In this document: positions 16,431 through 24,487 of the stretch, in pieces
Position numbering within the stretch: position 1 is the first letter of the stretch
Layout: each line of letters opens with the position of its first letter
Assembly (NCBI RefSeq): GCF_025685545.1
Contig: NZ_JAGSYC010000025.1
Location: 248,001 to 312,000, forward strand
DNA from: Granulicella paludicola
GTDB lineage: Bacteria > Acidobacteriota > Terriglobia > Terriglobales > Acidobacteriaceae
Direction of reading: 5' to 3'
Length of the DNA: 64,000 nucleotides
The notes under the pieces: generated by a model
The model's database searches: none
Told to the model about the DNA's origin: nothing
What the model saw: the letters and a program-made list of their open reading frames with translations, nothing else
Made by a program: the position numbers and the translations under genes

Positions 16431-19091
16431 CTAGGCCTCCTTTACGAGCAGCGCGACGGGGAAGGTGGAGAAAAGATCTTCAATAAGAATAAGACCGCCG
16501 CGGTGATGCTTCATGTCGAGGACGTTGGTCCACTTACCGCGCGGGATGGTGATGGAGGTTTGCTGCCAGCCGCTAGCGGCAGGACCGAATGAGAGTCGCT
16601 GTACGCAGCTGACGACGCGCGAGCCGCGTAAGAAAGCGACGATGTGCTCGGCGCGGGTGCCTTGCGCGAGCAGTGGCTTGTAGTTGCCTTTAGGACCGAA
16701 GCAGGCGGCGCATTCACGACGAACGCGGAGAGCTTGATGCGTGGTCCAAAGTTTGGGAAGCCCTTCTTCCATGCGAGACATGATCTTTGCAGGGATGTCT
16801 TCAGGCGCAAGGGCGTCGAGTTCAGCAAGGAGCGCGATGCGGTTTGCGTAGTCAACCGGCGTGCGATTGTCAGGATCGACGAGGCGGTGGTCCCAGAGCT
16901 CGGAACCCTGGTATAGATCGGGGATGCCGGGAACCGTGTATTTGAGCAAGGTCTGCGAGAGGGAGTTGGTGCGGCCAGCAAGTTGGATGCGATCGACGAA
17001 GGCCTGCACGTCTTCTGTGAACTTTGGGTCCGCGAGCGTCCGATCGATGAAGGTGTTGAGCGCGTCCTCAAAGGCCTTGTTGTTGTTGGTCCACGAGGTC
17101 TGCTCCTTGGCTTCGCGAGTGGCCTTCTGCATGTAGGCCTTCATGCGATCGGCGTCGATGGGCCATGCGCCGATGACGGTCTGGTAGTAGAGATATTCGG
17201 TGTTTGGATCAGGGGAGTTGTCCGTGCGCGCGAATGCATTGAGTTCGTACCAGTGTTCGACAGTCTCAGTGAAGAAGCGAGGCAGCTCACTGATGGCAGC
17301 GAGGCGAGCGCGCACATCTTCGCCGCGCTTCATATCGTGCGTGGCGAGTGTGACCATCGTGCAAGGTGTGTGCTTCTGTTGGCCGGTGTTGAAGCGGTGG
17401 AACTCGTCGATCGAGGCAAGCGGGGCTTCGGGATTGCTGCCGACCTCGTTGAGGCCGATGAAGCGGTGGTAGCAGTAGAGGGCGGTGTCTTCGTAGCCCT
17501 TGGCCATGACGGCGCTAGTGAACTGCTGGAAGTGGAGCAGGAAAGCGGACTCGAGCGCGCCCGTGCGGCGAAGCATGAGCACATCGCCGATGAAGTCGAA
17601 GAGACGCTTGTCGATGTCGGGACGATTACGCGCGGCGGTGTCAACGGTTGTGCTGAGTACGGCGGCGTCGAAGGCGCGAAGATGCTGATCGGGCAACACG
17701 TAGGTGCGATAGACCGGCATCGAAGCGGCGATCTCCTGGATGGCGTGGCGGATCTCGGATCGCGTGTAATCGCGGTGATCGAGATCGTTCTCGCAGACGG
17801 AAAGGAAAAGGCCAGCGAGACGATTGACGTCGCTGCCGAGGGCTTCCTGCTGTACGTTGATTTTCTTTTCGCGGATGAGCGCGGGATAGTCGATGGTCTT
17901 GCCGATGACTTCCGAATAGGTATGGTCGAGCGCGGCGAAGCCTTCAGGGGAGACGAGGAGACCATTCACCATGTTGAGCAGTTCGTAGCCGGTGGTGCCA
18001 TCGATGGGCCATTCATCGGGGACACACTCATTGCGCGCGAGAATTTTCTCGGCGACGATCCAAGCGTCGGGTGCTTCGGCACGGAGGCGTTCGAAGTATT
18101 GCTGCGGGTTCTGTAGACCGTCGCAGTGATCGACACGAACGCCGTCGAGTTTGCCTTCGCGCAACCAGCGCAGCACGAGGTTATGCGTGGCGAGGAAGAC
18201 GCGACCGGACTCGACGCGCACACCGATGAGGGAGTTGACGTCGAAGAAGCGACGGTAGCCGAGGTCCTGATCGGCAGCGTGCCAGCTGGCAAGGCGATAG
18301 TGCTGGCGCTGCAGGAAGGCGTCGAGCGCTTCTATATTCCCGTTCATCGTGCTAACGACTTCGTCGATGGCGACAGAGACGGTGGTATCTTCGGCGAGAT
18401 GTTTTTCAAGCAGCGAGTAGAGGGCGCTCTGATCGCGATAGAGAGTCTGCACTGCCTCATAGCCATCGACATCGCGCTGGGCGAGTCGGTCGAAGGCGTC
18501 TGAAAGGAATCCCAGTTCAGCGGAGCGAGAGGACTTCGCCGCCGGGGCGAGGATCAGCGAGAGAGAGCCGATGGACACGGGAAGGTGCTCATCGTTCGAG
18601 AGAACCTCAAACCGGACGTTGCTACGAAGAACCTTGATCGCGCCTGATTTCAGGACAAGCCCATACTGATCGCCGAGGATGGGCAGCAGTATCTTGTTGC
18701 GCATCCGCTCTTCGCCGGACTCCCATTCAAGATCGAAGAACTCGGCATAGCGGCTGTGGCGACCATTCTCCAACACGTCGCGCCAGTAGGGATTGTTGCG
18801 CGCGAGGGCCATGTGATTCGGCACAATGTCGAGGATATGGCCCAGGTTCAGTTCTGCGAGTTTCGCGAAGAAGCGTTCCTGTCCCTCAGAACCGCCAAGT
18901 TCGGCGTTAACCTGCTCAAAGTCCGTGACGTCATAGCCGTGAGTGCTGCCGGGGGCGGCCTGAAGGTAAGGCGAGGTGTAGACGTGTGAAATCCCGAGGG
19001 TTGCGAGGTAGTCAGTCGTTGCGACAGCGTCGTCGAAGTTGAAGTCGGCGTTGAGCTGAAGGCGATATGTAGACGTGAGCTGTTTTGGCAT
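16431..19091 (-). CDS. treY: Malto-oligosyltrehalose synthase
   Basis: This 886-residue GH13 enzyme isomerises the reducing-end alpha-1,4 linkage of maltooligosaccharides to alpha-1,1, making maltooligosyltrehalose for TreZ. The N-terminus is diagnostic (STYRLQLNADFNFDDA, HVYTSPYLQAAPGSTHGYDV). DIVPNHMA, GVRVDHCDGLQNP with the catalytic Asp, and VAEKILARNE follow. The C-terminal part has the typical TVPGIPDLYQGSELWD and LVDPDNRTPVDYANR. Length matches the family. It is the promoter-proximal gene of the treY-treZ pair; the ribosome-binding site of its own start is weak. Confidence 0.95.
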   Translation of the reverse strand: MPKQLTSTYRLQLNADFNFDDAVATTDYLATLGISHVYTSPYLQAAPGSTHGYDVTDFEQVNAELGGSEGQERFFAKLAELNLGHILDIVPNHMALARNNPYWRDVLENGRHSRYAEFFDLEWESGEERMRNKILLPILGDQYGLVLKSGAIKVLRSNVRFEVLSNDEHLPVSIGSLSLILAPAAKSSRSAELGFLSDAFDRLAQRDVDGYEAVQTLYRDQSALYSLLEKHLAEDTTVSVAIDEVVSTMNGNIEALDAFLQRQHYRLASWHAADQDLGYRRFFDVNSLIGVRVESGRVFLATHNLVLRWLREGKLDGVRVDHCDGLQNPQQYFERLRAEAPDAWIVAEKILARNECVPDEWPIDGTTGYELLNMVNGLLVSPEGFAALDHTYSEVIGKTIDYPALIREKKINVQQEALGSDVNRLAGLFLSVCENDLDHRDYTRSEIRHAIQEIAASMPVYRTYVLPDQHLRAFDAAVLSTTVDTAARNRPDIDKRLFDFIGDVLMLRRTGALESAFLLHFQQFTSAVMAKGYEDTALYCYHRFIGLNEVGSNPEAPLASIDEFHRFNTGQQKHTPCTMVTLATHDMKRGEDVRARLAAISELPRFFTETVEHWYELNAFARTDNSPDPNTEYLYYQTVIGAWPIDADRMKAYMQKATREAKEQTSWTNNNKAFEDALNTFIDRTLADPKFTEDVQAFVDRIQLAGRTNSLSQTLLKYTVPGIPDLYQGSELWDHRLVDPDNRTPVDYANRIALLAELDALAPEDIPAKIMSRMEEGLPKLWTTHQALRVRRECAACFGPKGNYKPLLAQGTRAEHIVAFLRGSRVVSCVQRLSFGPAASGWQQTSITIPRGKWTNVLDMKHHRGGLILIEDLFSTFPVALLVKEA

Positions 19092-19435
19092 TGCGTACAG
19101 GTCCCAGCCAGCGATGACCGTGGTGATTTGAGGCAGGTGCGCTGACAGTGAGGCCGAGCTAGGAGCACGGCTGTGATGAGGGTGAAAGCGACCGGATGCC
19201 GCGAGCTTATTCTTTAGGATGCAGCGGGAGCGGGATGAGGTTTCTCCTGCCCGGATTTATCGGGTGGAAGCCGTAGCGTGGGATGAAAAAGCAGCTGAAG
19301 GGTGAGGTTTCGCGTGCAGATGGCGCAATTCTTGGGAGATGCATTGTCTGAGGGTCGAGTGGCGCGGAGTTCAACACGGGGGACGCAGGGCTGCACGTCA
19401 GGTGACCATTGTTGTAGGGTGGAGTCATTCATTTT
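19092..19435. other. Divergent intergenic region, treY versus GT2 gene
   Basis: This 344-bp stretch must hold promoters for both divergent genes. I see no gene or strong repeat in it. A GGAG at 19421-19424, 11 bases before the ATG at 19436, is the likely ribosome-binding site of the rightward gene. Confidence 0.4.
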
Positions 19436-20533
19436 ATGCAGACGTCCCAGATCCATTCCGATCCGCGTTCGGAGATTGCGCTTGCGTTGATCGCTGCGTT
19501 GATTCCGGCATGGCAGCCGGAGCAGGCGCTGGTATTGCTGGTAGACGAACTGCTGATGGCAGGTTTCGGCGCGATTGTGTTGGTGGATGACGGCGGCGGT
19601 GAAGAGTCGCGCAGCTTATTCGATGGGCTGGAGCAGCGACCCAGGGTGCATCTGGTGCGCCACGCGGTAAACCTGGGCAAGGGCCGGGCGCTGAAGTCGG
19701 GACTGAATTATGTGTTGAATGCTTTACCGGGATATGTGGGTGTTGTGACGGCGGATGCCGATGGTCAGCATAGAGCGGCTGATATTGTTGCGGTGGGTCT
19801 GGCGCTGCCGGAGGCTGCCAGTGGCGCGGTCCTGGGAACACGGGCGTTTTCTGGCGATGTGCCTTTTCGAAGTCGCTTTGGCAACGGACTTACGCGGTAT
19901 GTCTTCTCGTTTTTGACCGGCACGAAGCTGGGAGATACGCAGTCGGGTTTGCGCGGCTTTTCGGGCGCCCTGTTGCCGGAGTTGATGCAACTCGATGGCG
20001 AGCGATATGAGTACGAGATGACGGTACTCGCTGTGCTGTGCCGCAGCGGGCGCAAGCCGGTGGAGGTGCCAATCGAGACGGTGTACATCGAGAACAACCG
20101 CTCGTCGCACTTCGATCCGGTGCGCGACTCGATGCGCATTTACTTTGTGCTGGTGCGATTTTATTTTTCAGCGGTGCTGGCGGCAGCTATCGACTTTGTG
20201 GGATTCACGCTGGCGTTTGCAGCGACAGGAAACATCGTGTTCAGCATAGCCGTGGGGCGTTTGAGTTCGCTGGTGAACTTTGCAGTGAACAAGAAATATG
20301 TCTTCCAGAGTCGAGGCGCGTTGAAGCAGGCACTGTGGCGCTATTATGCGTTGGTGTTGATTATTGCCTGCATCAGTGCGGTATCGATTACAGCTTTGAC
20401 GAGGCGAGCACACTGGAACGTGTATGCCGCAAAGATCGTCGTGGACACGGTGCTTAGCCTGGTAAGTTTTGCGATGCAGCGAACGTTCGTTTTCAGAGGA
20501 CAGGAGATGCTGGCAGAGAGGAAGAACCGTTAG
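19436..20533 (+). CDS. Family 2 glycosyltransferase fused to a GtrA-like membrane domain
   Basis: The 365 residues hold two domains. Residues 1-230 are a GT2 (dolichol-phosphate-mannose-synthase-like) catalytic domain with IVLVDDGGG, GKGRALKSGL and TADADGQH (the DXD-type metal/nucleotide-sugar motif). Residues about 240-355 are a GtrA-like domain of four helices (AIDFVGFTLAFAATG, FAVNKKYVFQS, VSFAMQRTFVF). Together they would move a sugar from a nucleotide to a polyprenyl phosphate and help flip it across the inner membrane. In many bacteria the two are separate genes or fused, as here. The next gene, 3 bp downstream, is a GT-C-like membrane protein that could use the lipid-linked sugar. The acceptor glycan is unknown. 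Confidence 0.88.
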   Translation: MQTSQIHSDPRSEIALALIAALIPAWQPEQALVLLVDELLMAGFGAIVLVDDGGGEESRSLFDGLEQRPRVHLVRHAVNLGKGRALKSGLNYVLNALPGYVGVVTADADGQHRAADIVAVGLALPEAASGAVLGTRAFSGDVPFRSRFGNGLTRYVFSFLTGTKLGDTQSGLRGFSGALLPELMQLDGERYEYEMTVLAVLCRSGRKPVEVPIETVYIENNRSSHFDPVRDSMRIYFVLVRFYFSAVLAAAIDFVGFTLAFAATGNIVFSIAVGRLSSLVNFAVNKKYVFQSRGALKQALWRYYALVLIIACISAVSITALTRRAHWNVYAAKIVVDTVLSLVSFAMQRTFVFRGQEMLAERKNR

Positions 20534-20536
20534 GCG

Positions 20537-21877
20537 ATGCGCAACGTCTTGATCAAGGTGCTGCCGTGGTTGACGGGGCTGGGCGTGTTGGTAGAGTTGC
20601 TGAGCTTGCGGCTGGGTCTGCTGAACGCCTTCTTCTTCGATGCGATGCATGCGGATGTGCAGGGCATCGACTACTTCTCGCTGCCGCGGGGATTTCTCAA
20701 TCTTGTTGCGGGCAAAAGCATGTACGACACCTTCAGTCAGTCCAGCTATGGTTCGCATGCGACGATGTACCTCGCGCATCCGGCTTTGGCGCCGTTGTTA
20801 GGCAGCTGGCTGTCGCGGTTCGATGCAATGACGAGTTACGGCGTTTACACGATGCTCTCGCTGGCGATAATGGCCGCGTGTGCATGGTTGCTGTCGCGGC
20901 AGACCGACGATGCGCTGATGCAACGGCTGATCTGGTTCCTGATGCTGACAGCGTTCCCGACGTACTGGATGCTGTTTGTAGGCAACGTGCAAGCGGTGCT
21001 GGTGCTGGCTATAGGCATGGTGTTTGCCGGAGTGCTGGCGATGACGTATCGTGGGCGTGGCGAAACGCTGCTGCTGGCAGGGCTGCTGCTCTCACTGCTG
21101 TCGAAGCCGGTGGTGCTGCTGATGTTTCCTGCCTTGCTGTTAGTGAAGGAAACGCGGCGATCGGCGGTGCGCGCGCTGGCTGTGTATGCCATCGTGTCGG
21201 TTGTCTTTGAAGTTGTGCCCGCGCTGAACCCTGAAGCGATCGGGCTGGGACGCGTGGCCTGGCTGGCAGGGCATCCTGGCTATGTGCGCGCGACGATGAA
21301 CATCTATGCGAACCATTTCCAGTTGAACGCGGACATGAAGGATAACAGCATTCACTGGTTCAACCTGATCGCCCAGACGGGAACGCGGTTCGTGCATATC
21401 GACGTATTCTCCCTGCCGGTGTTTCTGGATGTGCTGACGGGAACGCGCACGCCTGCATGGATCTATCAAATGCCTGCGCTAGCTGTGCTGGGACTGTCTT
21501 TGCTGGTGGGCCGGATGCGGCAGGGCAGACCTCGGCTGGAGGCTTTGCTGCTGCTGTTGATGGCTGTGTCGATCTCGTTCTTCCTTGCGTATCCCACAAC
21601 GTGGGAGTACCAGTACACAAGCGTGCTGCCCGTGGCTGGCGTACTTTTGGCTTTGCGTGGCCGCGACGTATTTTACGAACGCGCGCGGCCATGGCTCTTC
21701 AGCCTGGCTGCCTGCGCATGGCTGCCAAGCCTCTATTGGCTCGTGGAGGGTGAGACGGTCACGGCGCGGGTGCTGCTGACGATCTGGGCCGATCGCGTGC
21801 TGCCGGTGACAATGCTATTTTTCCTGGCGATCGCTCTGGTGGCGCGGTTCTCGGTGCGGCCCGAAGAGACAAGTTAG
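20537..21877 (+). CDS. Multi-pass membrane glycosyltransferase, GT-C type (GT87-like)
   Basis: This 446-residue protein has about 10-12 membrane helices and almost no soluble domain except a periplasmic first loop. It shows GT87/DUF2029-like features: an acidic residue pair region in the first loop (DAMHADVQGIDYFSL), a YLAHPALAPLLG motif like the PP-containing motif of that family, and a helix reading LLSLLSKPVVLLMFPALLL. Such enzymes transfer a polyprenyl-linked sugar to a periplasmic acceptor. It starts 3 bp after the GT2-GtrA gene, which would supply the donor. It converges on the following minus-strand gene with only 5 bp between. Family assignment is by motif style and could be another GT-C group. 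Confidence 0.65.
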   Translation: MRNVLIKVLPWLTGLGVLVELLSLRLGLLNAFFFDAMHADVQGIDYFSLPRGFLNLVAGKSMYDTFSQSSYGSHATMYLAHPALAPLLGSWLSRFDAMTSYGVYTMLSLAIMAACAWLLSRQTDDALMQRLIWFLMLTAFPTYWMLFVGNVQAVLVLAIGMVFAGVLAMTYRGRGETLLLAGLLLSLLSKPVVLLMFPALLLVKETRRSAVRALAVYAIVSVVFEVVPALNPEAIGLGRVAWLAGHPGYVRATMNIYANHFQLNADMKDNSIHWFNLIAQTGTRFVHIDVFSLPVFLDVLTGTRTPAWIYQMPALAVLGLSLLVGRMRQGRPRLEALLLLLMAVSISFFLAYPTTWEYQYTSVLPVAGVLLALRGRDVFYERARPWLFSLAACAWLPSLYWLVEGETVTARVLLTIWADRVLPVTMLFFLAIALVARFSVRPEETS

Positions 21878-21882
21878 GGAGT

Positions 21883-24213
21883 TCACTTGACGCCTTGTTG
21901 TAGTCGCTTTTGTGAGAGCGACCAGGCAAGATTATTCTTTGCCAACTGGAAGTCAGGCTTGAGGGCGATGGCCTTTTCGGCGGCTGCGATGGCCTCGTCC
22001 CAGCGGTGCAGCCCTTCATAGCCTGCGGCGATATTGTTCCAGGCTTCGGCCATGTCGGGATCAAGGTGCAGCGCGGCACGGGAGGCAGCGATGCTCTCTT
22101 CGAGTTTGCCCTGTCGGTTGAGATTCAGAGAATCATCCAGCAGGTCGGCGGCTGTCTTTGGTCCCTGGCTCGGGGCAGAGCTCTGCTTTGTGTAGAGCTG
22201 CAGGTTGTTCTGTGCGATCTGCAACCTGGGGTCAATCTCCAGCGCCTTGCGCTCGCTGGCGATAGCTGGCTGCCACTGGTGCATGGCTGCCTGCGCCGCG
22301 CCGATGTTGTTCCAGGCGAGAGCTGACTTTGGATTGATGCTGAGTGCGTGCTGTGCGGAGTCGATGGCCTGCGGATATTGCGCTTGCTGATATTGCGTGA
22401 GCGAGAGATTGATCCAGTAGTCTGCTGTCCGCGTGGCGGGGTGTAGCAGGGAAGCGCGTGCGGCCACGTCGTCGGGGGCGATGGCGAGTGTCTCGGATGC
22501 GAGTTGATGTGCAGCAGCGGTATCGTCGAGCTGATTGTCGGCGGCGATGAGCAGGTCACGCGGCATGAGGCGCATAGGGTTGAGCGTAATAGCTGTCTTC
22601 AACTGTTGAAAGGCTTCGGGCAAGCGGTTGTGTTGCAGCAGCCAGCGACCGTAGAAGGTGTGGGTCTCATCGGCGTCGGGAGCGAGCGCGAGCGCACGGA
22701 GGAAGTGGCGCTCGGCCTCGGGACCTCGCGTGGTGGCACCGGCGTCGGCCATGGCACCGTTCACGACGCCTAGATTGATCTCAAGCGTGGGGTAGTTTGG
22801 CGTGTACTGCAGAGCGCGTTCGAAGTAATCAAGCGCAACATCGTAGTTGCCCTTGTTCATCTGCGTGAGGCCATAGTTCATGAGACCCCGACCGTTGCGT
22901 GGAGACTTGGCGACATCGTCCTTCCACAGCGTCTCTTCGTCGAGCCAGACGCGATTGCGGACGTGTACGCCATAGGCATAGCCACTTAGCACGAGGCAGG
23001 CGAGTGCGATCAGCACAGGCCTGAGAGCGGTGCGCTGTTCGGAGGTGCTGAAGCGAAGCAGCAGTTGCCAGACCGCCCATACGACGGCGAGGATAAGGCC
23101 GACGAAAGAGAAGAACATGCGGTGGTCGTTTTCGACCTCAGACAAGGTGTAGAGCGAGGTGGGCAGCTGTGTGATGATGAACCAGAGCAGGCCGTAGGCG
23201 ATGGGATAGAGCGCGCGTCGCCGGCAGCAGTAGACGATAGCAACGATCAGCGCGACGAGGAAACAGAGACCGCAGGCAGCTTCAAAATTGAAACTGGGGA
23301 ACGGGCTGAGGTCGGTGTCCACGTTAAGGTGAATTGGCAAGAAGAGAGTACCTGCATAACGTAACCAGACGAACGGCTGAGTGAGTCGATAGCTGGCAGC
23401 GGAGACGATCGCGGGGAGATACGTCTTCGGCGTCATCGCAGACTGCAGCCAGAGCAGCAGTGCGGTGAGGACGACGCTGGGCACGATGGCGACGAGCGCG
23501 GAGCGAAGTGGCTTCGAGTCCCGTGTTGACGTCGGGGGCTTTTCGAAGAAAAGCACGTAGAGCAGCAGCAGGATCGGGAAGACCGCTGCCGGTGGCTTTG
23601 ACAACATGGCTGCGAGGAATGGCAGCAGATACAGGCCAAAACGACGCTGCTGGGGGAATTTCGCGAACAGGTAGAGCGCGGCGACGCAGCCCAGTGTGCA
23701 GAAGAGGTCGCCGCGCTGGATAACGTAGTTGACGGTCTCTGCGATAGCGGGATGCAGGCCGAACCAGGCGGCGGCTGCGAAGGCTAGCCACGGATTGGCT
23801 GCTGAGGACTCGGTCCGATCGAAGATCACTTGGTAGATCTGCGTAAGCAGCCAGACCAGCAGCAAAAACAAGAGGAAGGTTGAGAGGTGGAACCAGAAAG
23901 GCACGTAACCGTGACCTAGAGCGTAGTCAAGCGCGAGAGACGCGGAGACGAGCGGACGGTAAGTCTGGTTCGCGGGAAGCACGCTGAAGGTGCGGGTGTC
24001 GGTAAAGAAGCGCGGGACGTTGTGAAGGCTGCGGATGGAGGGGTTGTCGATGACGGTATGGGAGTCGTCGAGGTGGAAACCGTTCTGAAAGGCGTTGGCG
24101 TAGACAAGGCAGACGGCCAGTAGCAGGATGACGGTCGCGACGAGTGGAAGGCGGCGATCGGAGGAGGGTGGCAGCGGCAAGGCGATGGAGGTCCTTTGCG
24201 AAAAATCAGGCAA
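21883..24213 (-). CDS. TMTC-like membrane protein with C-terminal TPR repeats
   Basis: This 776-residue protein has two halves. The N-terminal 430 residues are a multi-helix membrane domain with FHLDDSHTVIDNPSIRSL in the first periplasmic loop. That DD motif and the later NQTYRPLVSASLALDYALGH are typical of GT-C O-mannosyltransferase-like proteins (TMTC/DUF1736 type). Residues about 440-776 are tetratricopeptide repeats (NYGLTQMNKGNYDVALDYFERAL, AWNNIGAAQAAMHQWQPAIAS, AWNNIAAGYEGLHRWDEAIAA). The best start is TTG 24213, without a clear ribosome-binding site, so the N-terminus is uncertain. With its two convergent neighbours it forms a membrane glycosylation-like group. A protein O-glycosylation role is an inference from fold only. 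Confidence 0.75.
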   Translation of the reverse strand: MPDFSQRTSIALPLPPSSDRRLPLVATVILLLAVCLVYANAFQNGFHLDDSHTVIDNPSIRSLHNVPRFFTDTRTFSVLPANQTYRPLVSASLALDYALGHGYVPFWFHLSTFLLFLLLVWLLTQIYQVIFDRTESSAANPWLAFAAAAWFGLHPAIAETVNYVIQRGDLFCTLGCVAALYLFAKFPQQRRFGLYLLPFLAAMLSKPPAAVFPILLLLYVLFFEKPPTSTRDSKPLRSALVAIVPSVVLTALLLWLQSAMTPKTYLPAIVSAASYRLTQPFVWLRYAGTLFLPIHLNVDTDLSPFPSFNFEAACGLCFLVALIVAIVYCCRRRALYPIAYGLLWFIITQLPTSLYTLSEVENDHRMFFSFVGLILAVVWAVWQLLLRFSTSEQRTALRPVLIALACLVLSGYAYGVHVRNRVWLDEETLWKDDVAKSPRNGRGLMNYGLTQMNKGNYDVALDYFERALQYTPNYPTLEINLGVVNGAMADAGATTRGPEAERHFLRALALAPDADETHTFYGRWLLQHNRLPEAFQQLKTAITLNPMRLMPRDLLIAADNQLDDTAAAHQLASETLAIAPDDVAARASLLHPATRTADYWINLSLTQYQQAQYPQAIDSAQHALSINPKSALAWNNIGAAQAAMHQWQPAIASERKALEIDPRLQIAQNNLQLYTKQSSAPSQGPKTAADLLDDSLNLNRQGKLEESIAASRAALHLDPDMAEAWNNIAAGYEGLHRWDEAIAAAEKAIALKPDFQLAKNNLAWSLSQKRLQQGVK

Positions 24214-24280
24214 ATAGCAACGAGTGCCAGGAAGGGAAAAGCGAGACGGGAAAAAAATTACGAGCGAGCCGAAGATTATT

Positions 24281-24310
24281 TTGACACGACGCAGACGGAC
24301 AGGGTATCGT
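24281..24310 (+). promoter_or_regulatory. Sigma-70-like promoter candidate for the collagen-repeat gene
   Basis: A perfect TTGACA (24281-24286) is followed 18 bases later by TATCGT (24305-24310). It lies about 180 bp upstream of the GTG start at 24488, in the divergent gap with the TPR membrane gene. Confidence 0.35.
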
Positions 24311-24487
24311 CCTCAAAGATTTCAAACCTCCGTTGGCATAGTCGTACCGATGTACTTCGCGGACGACATATGCGCTGGCTCCCGTTCGTCGTGGACGCGA
24401 GTTGCTGTGCCGAAGTCACAAGTTTAGTTTTCTCGGGTCTCCCCGCAGTTGGTATACGCCTGCGTCTGGACTCGGGGAGGAGTATTC

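Noticed and set aside
16983-18116. 377-codon plus-strand frame opposite treY
   Set aside because: It overlaps conserved treY coding sequence on the other strand and has no recognisable motif.
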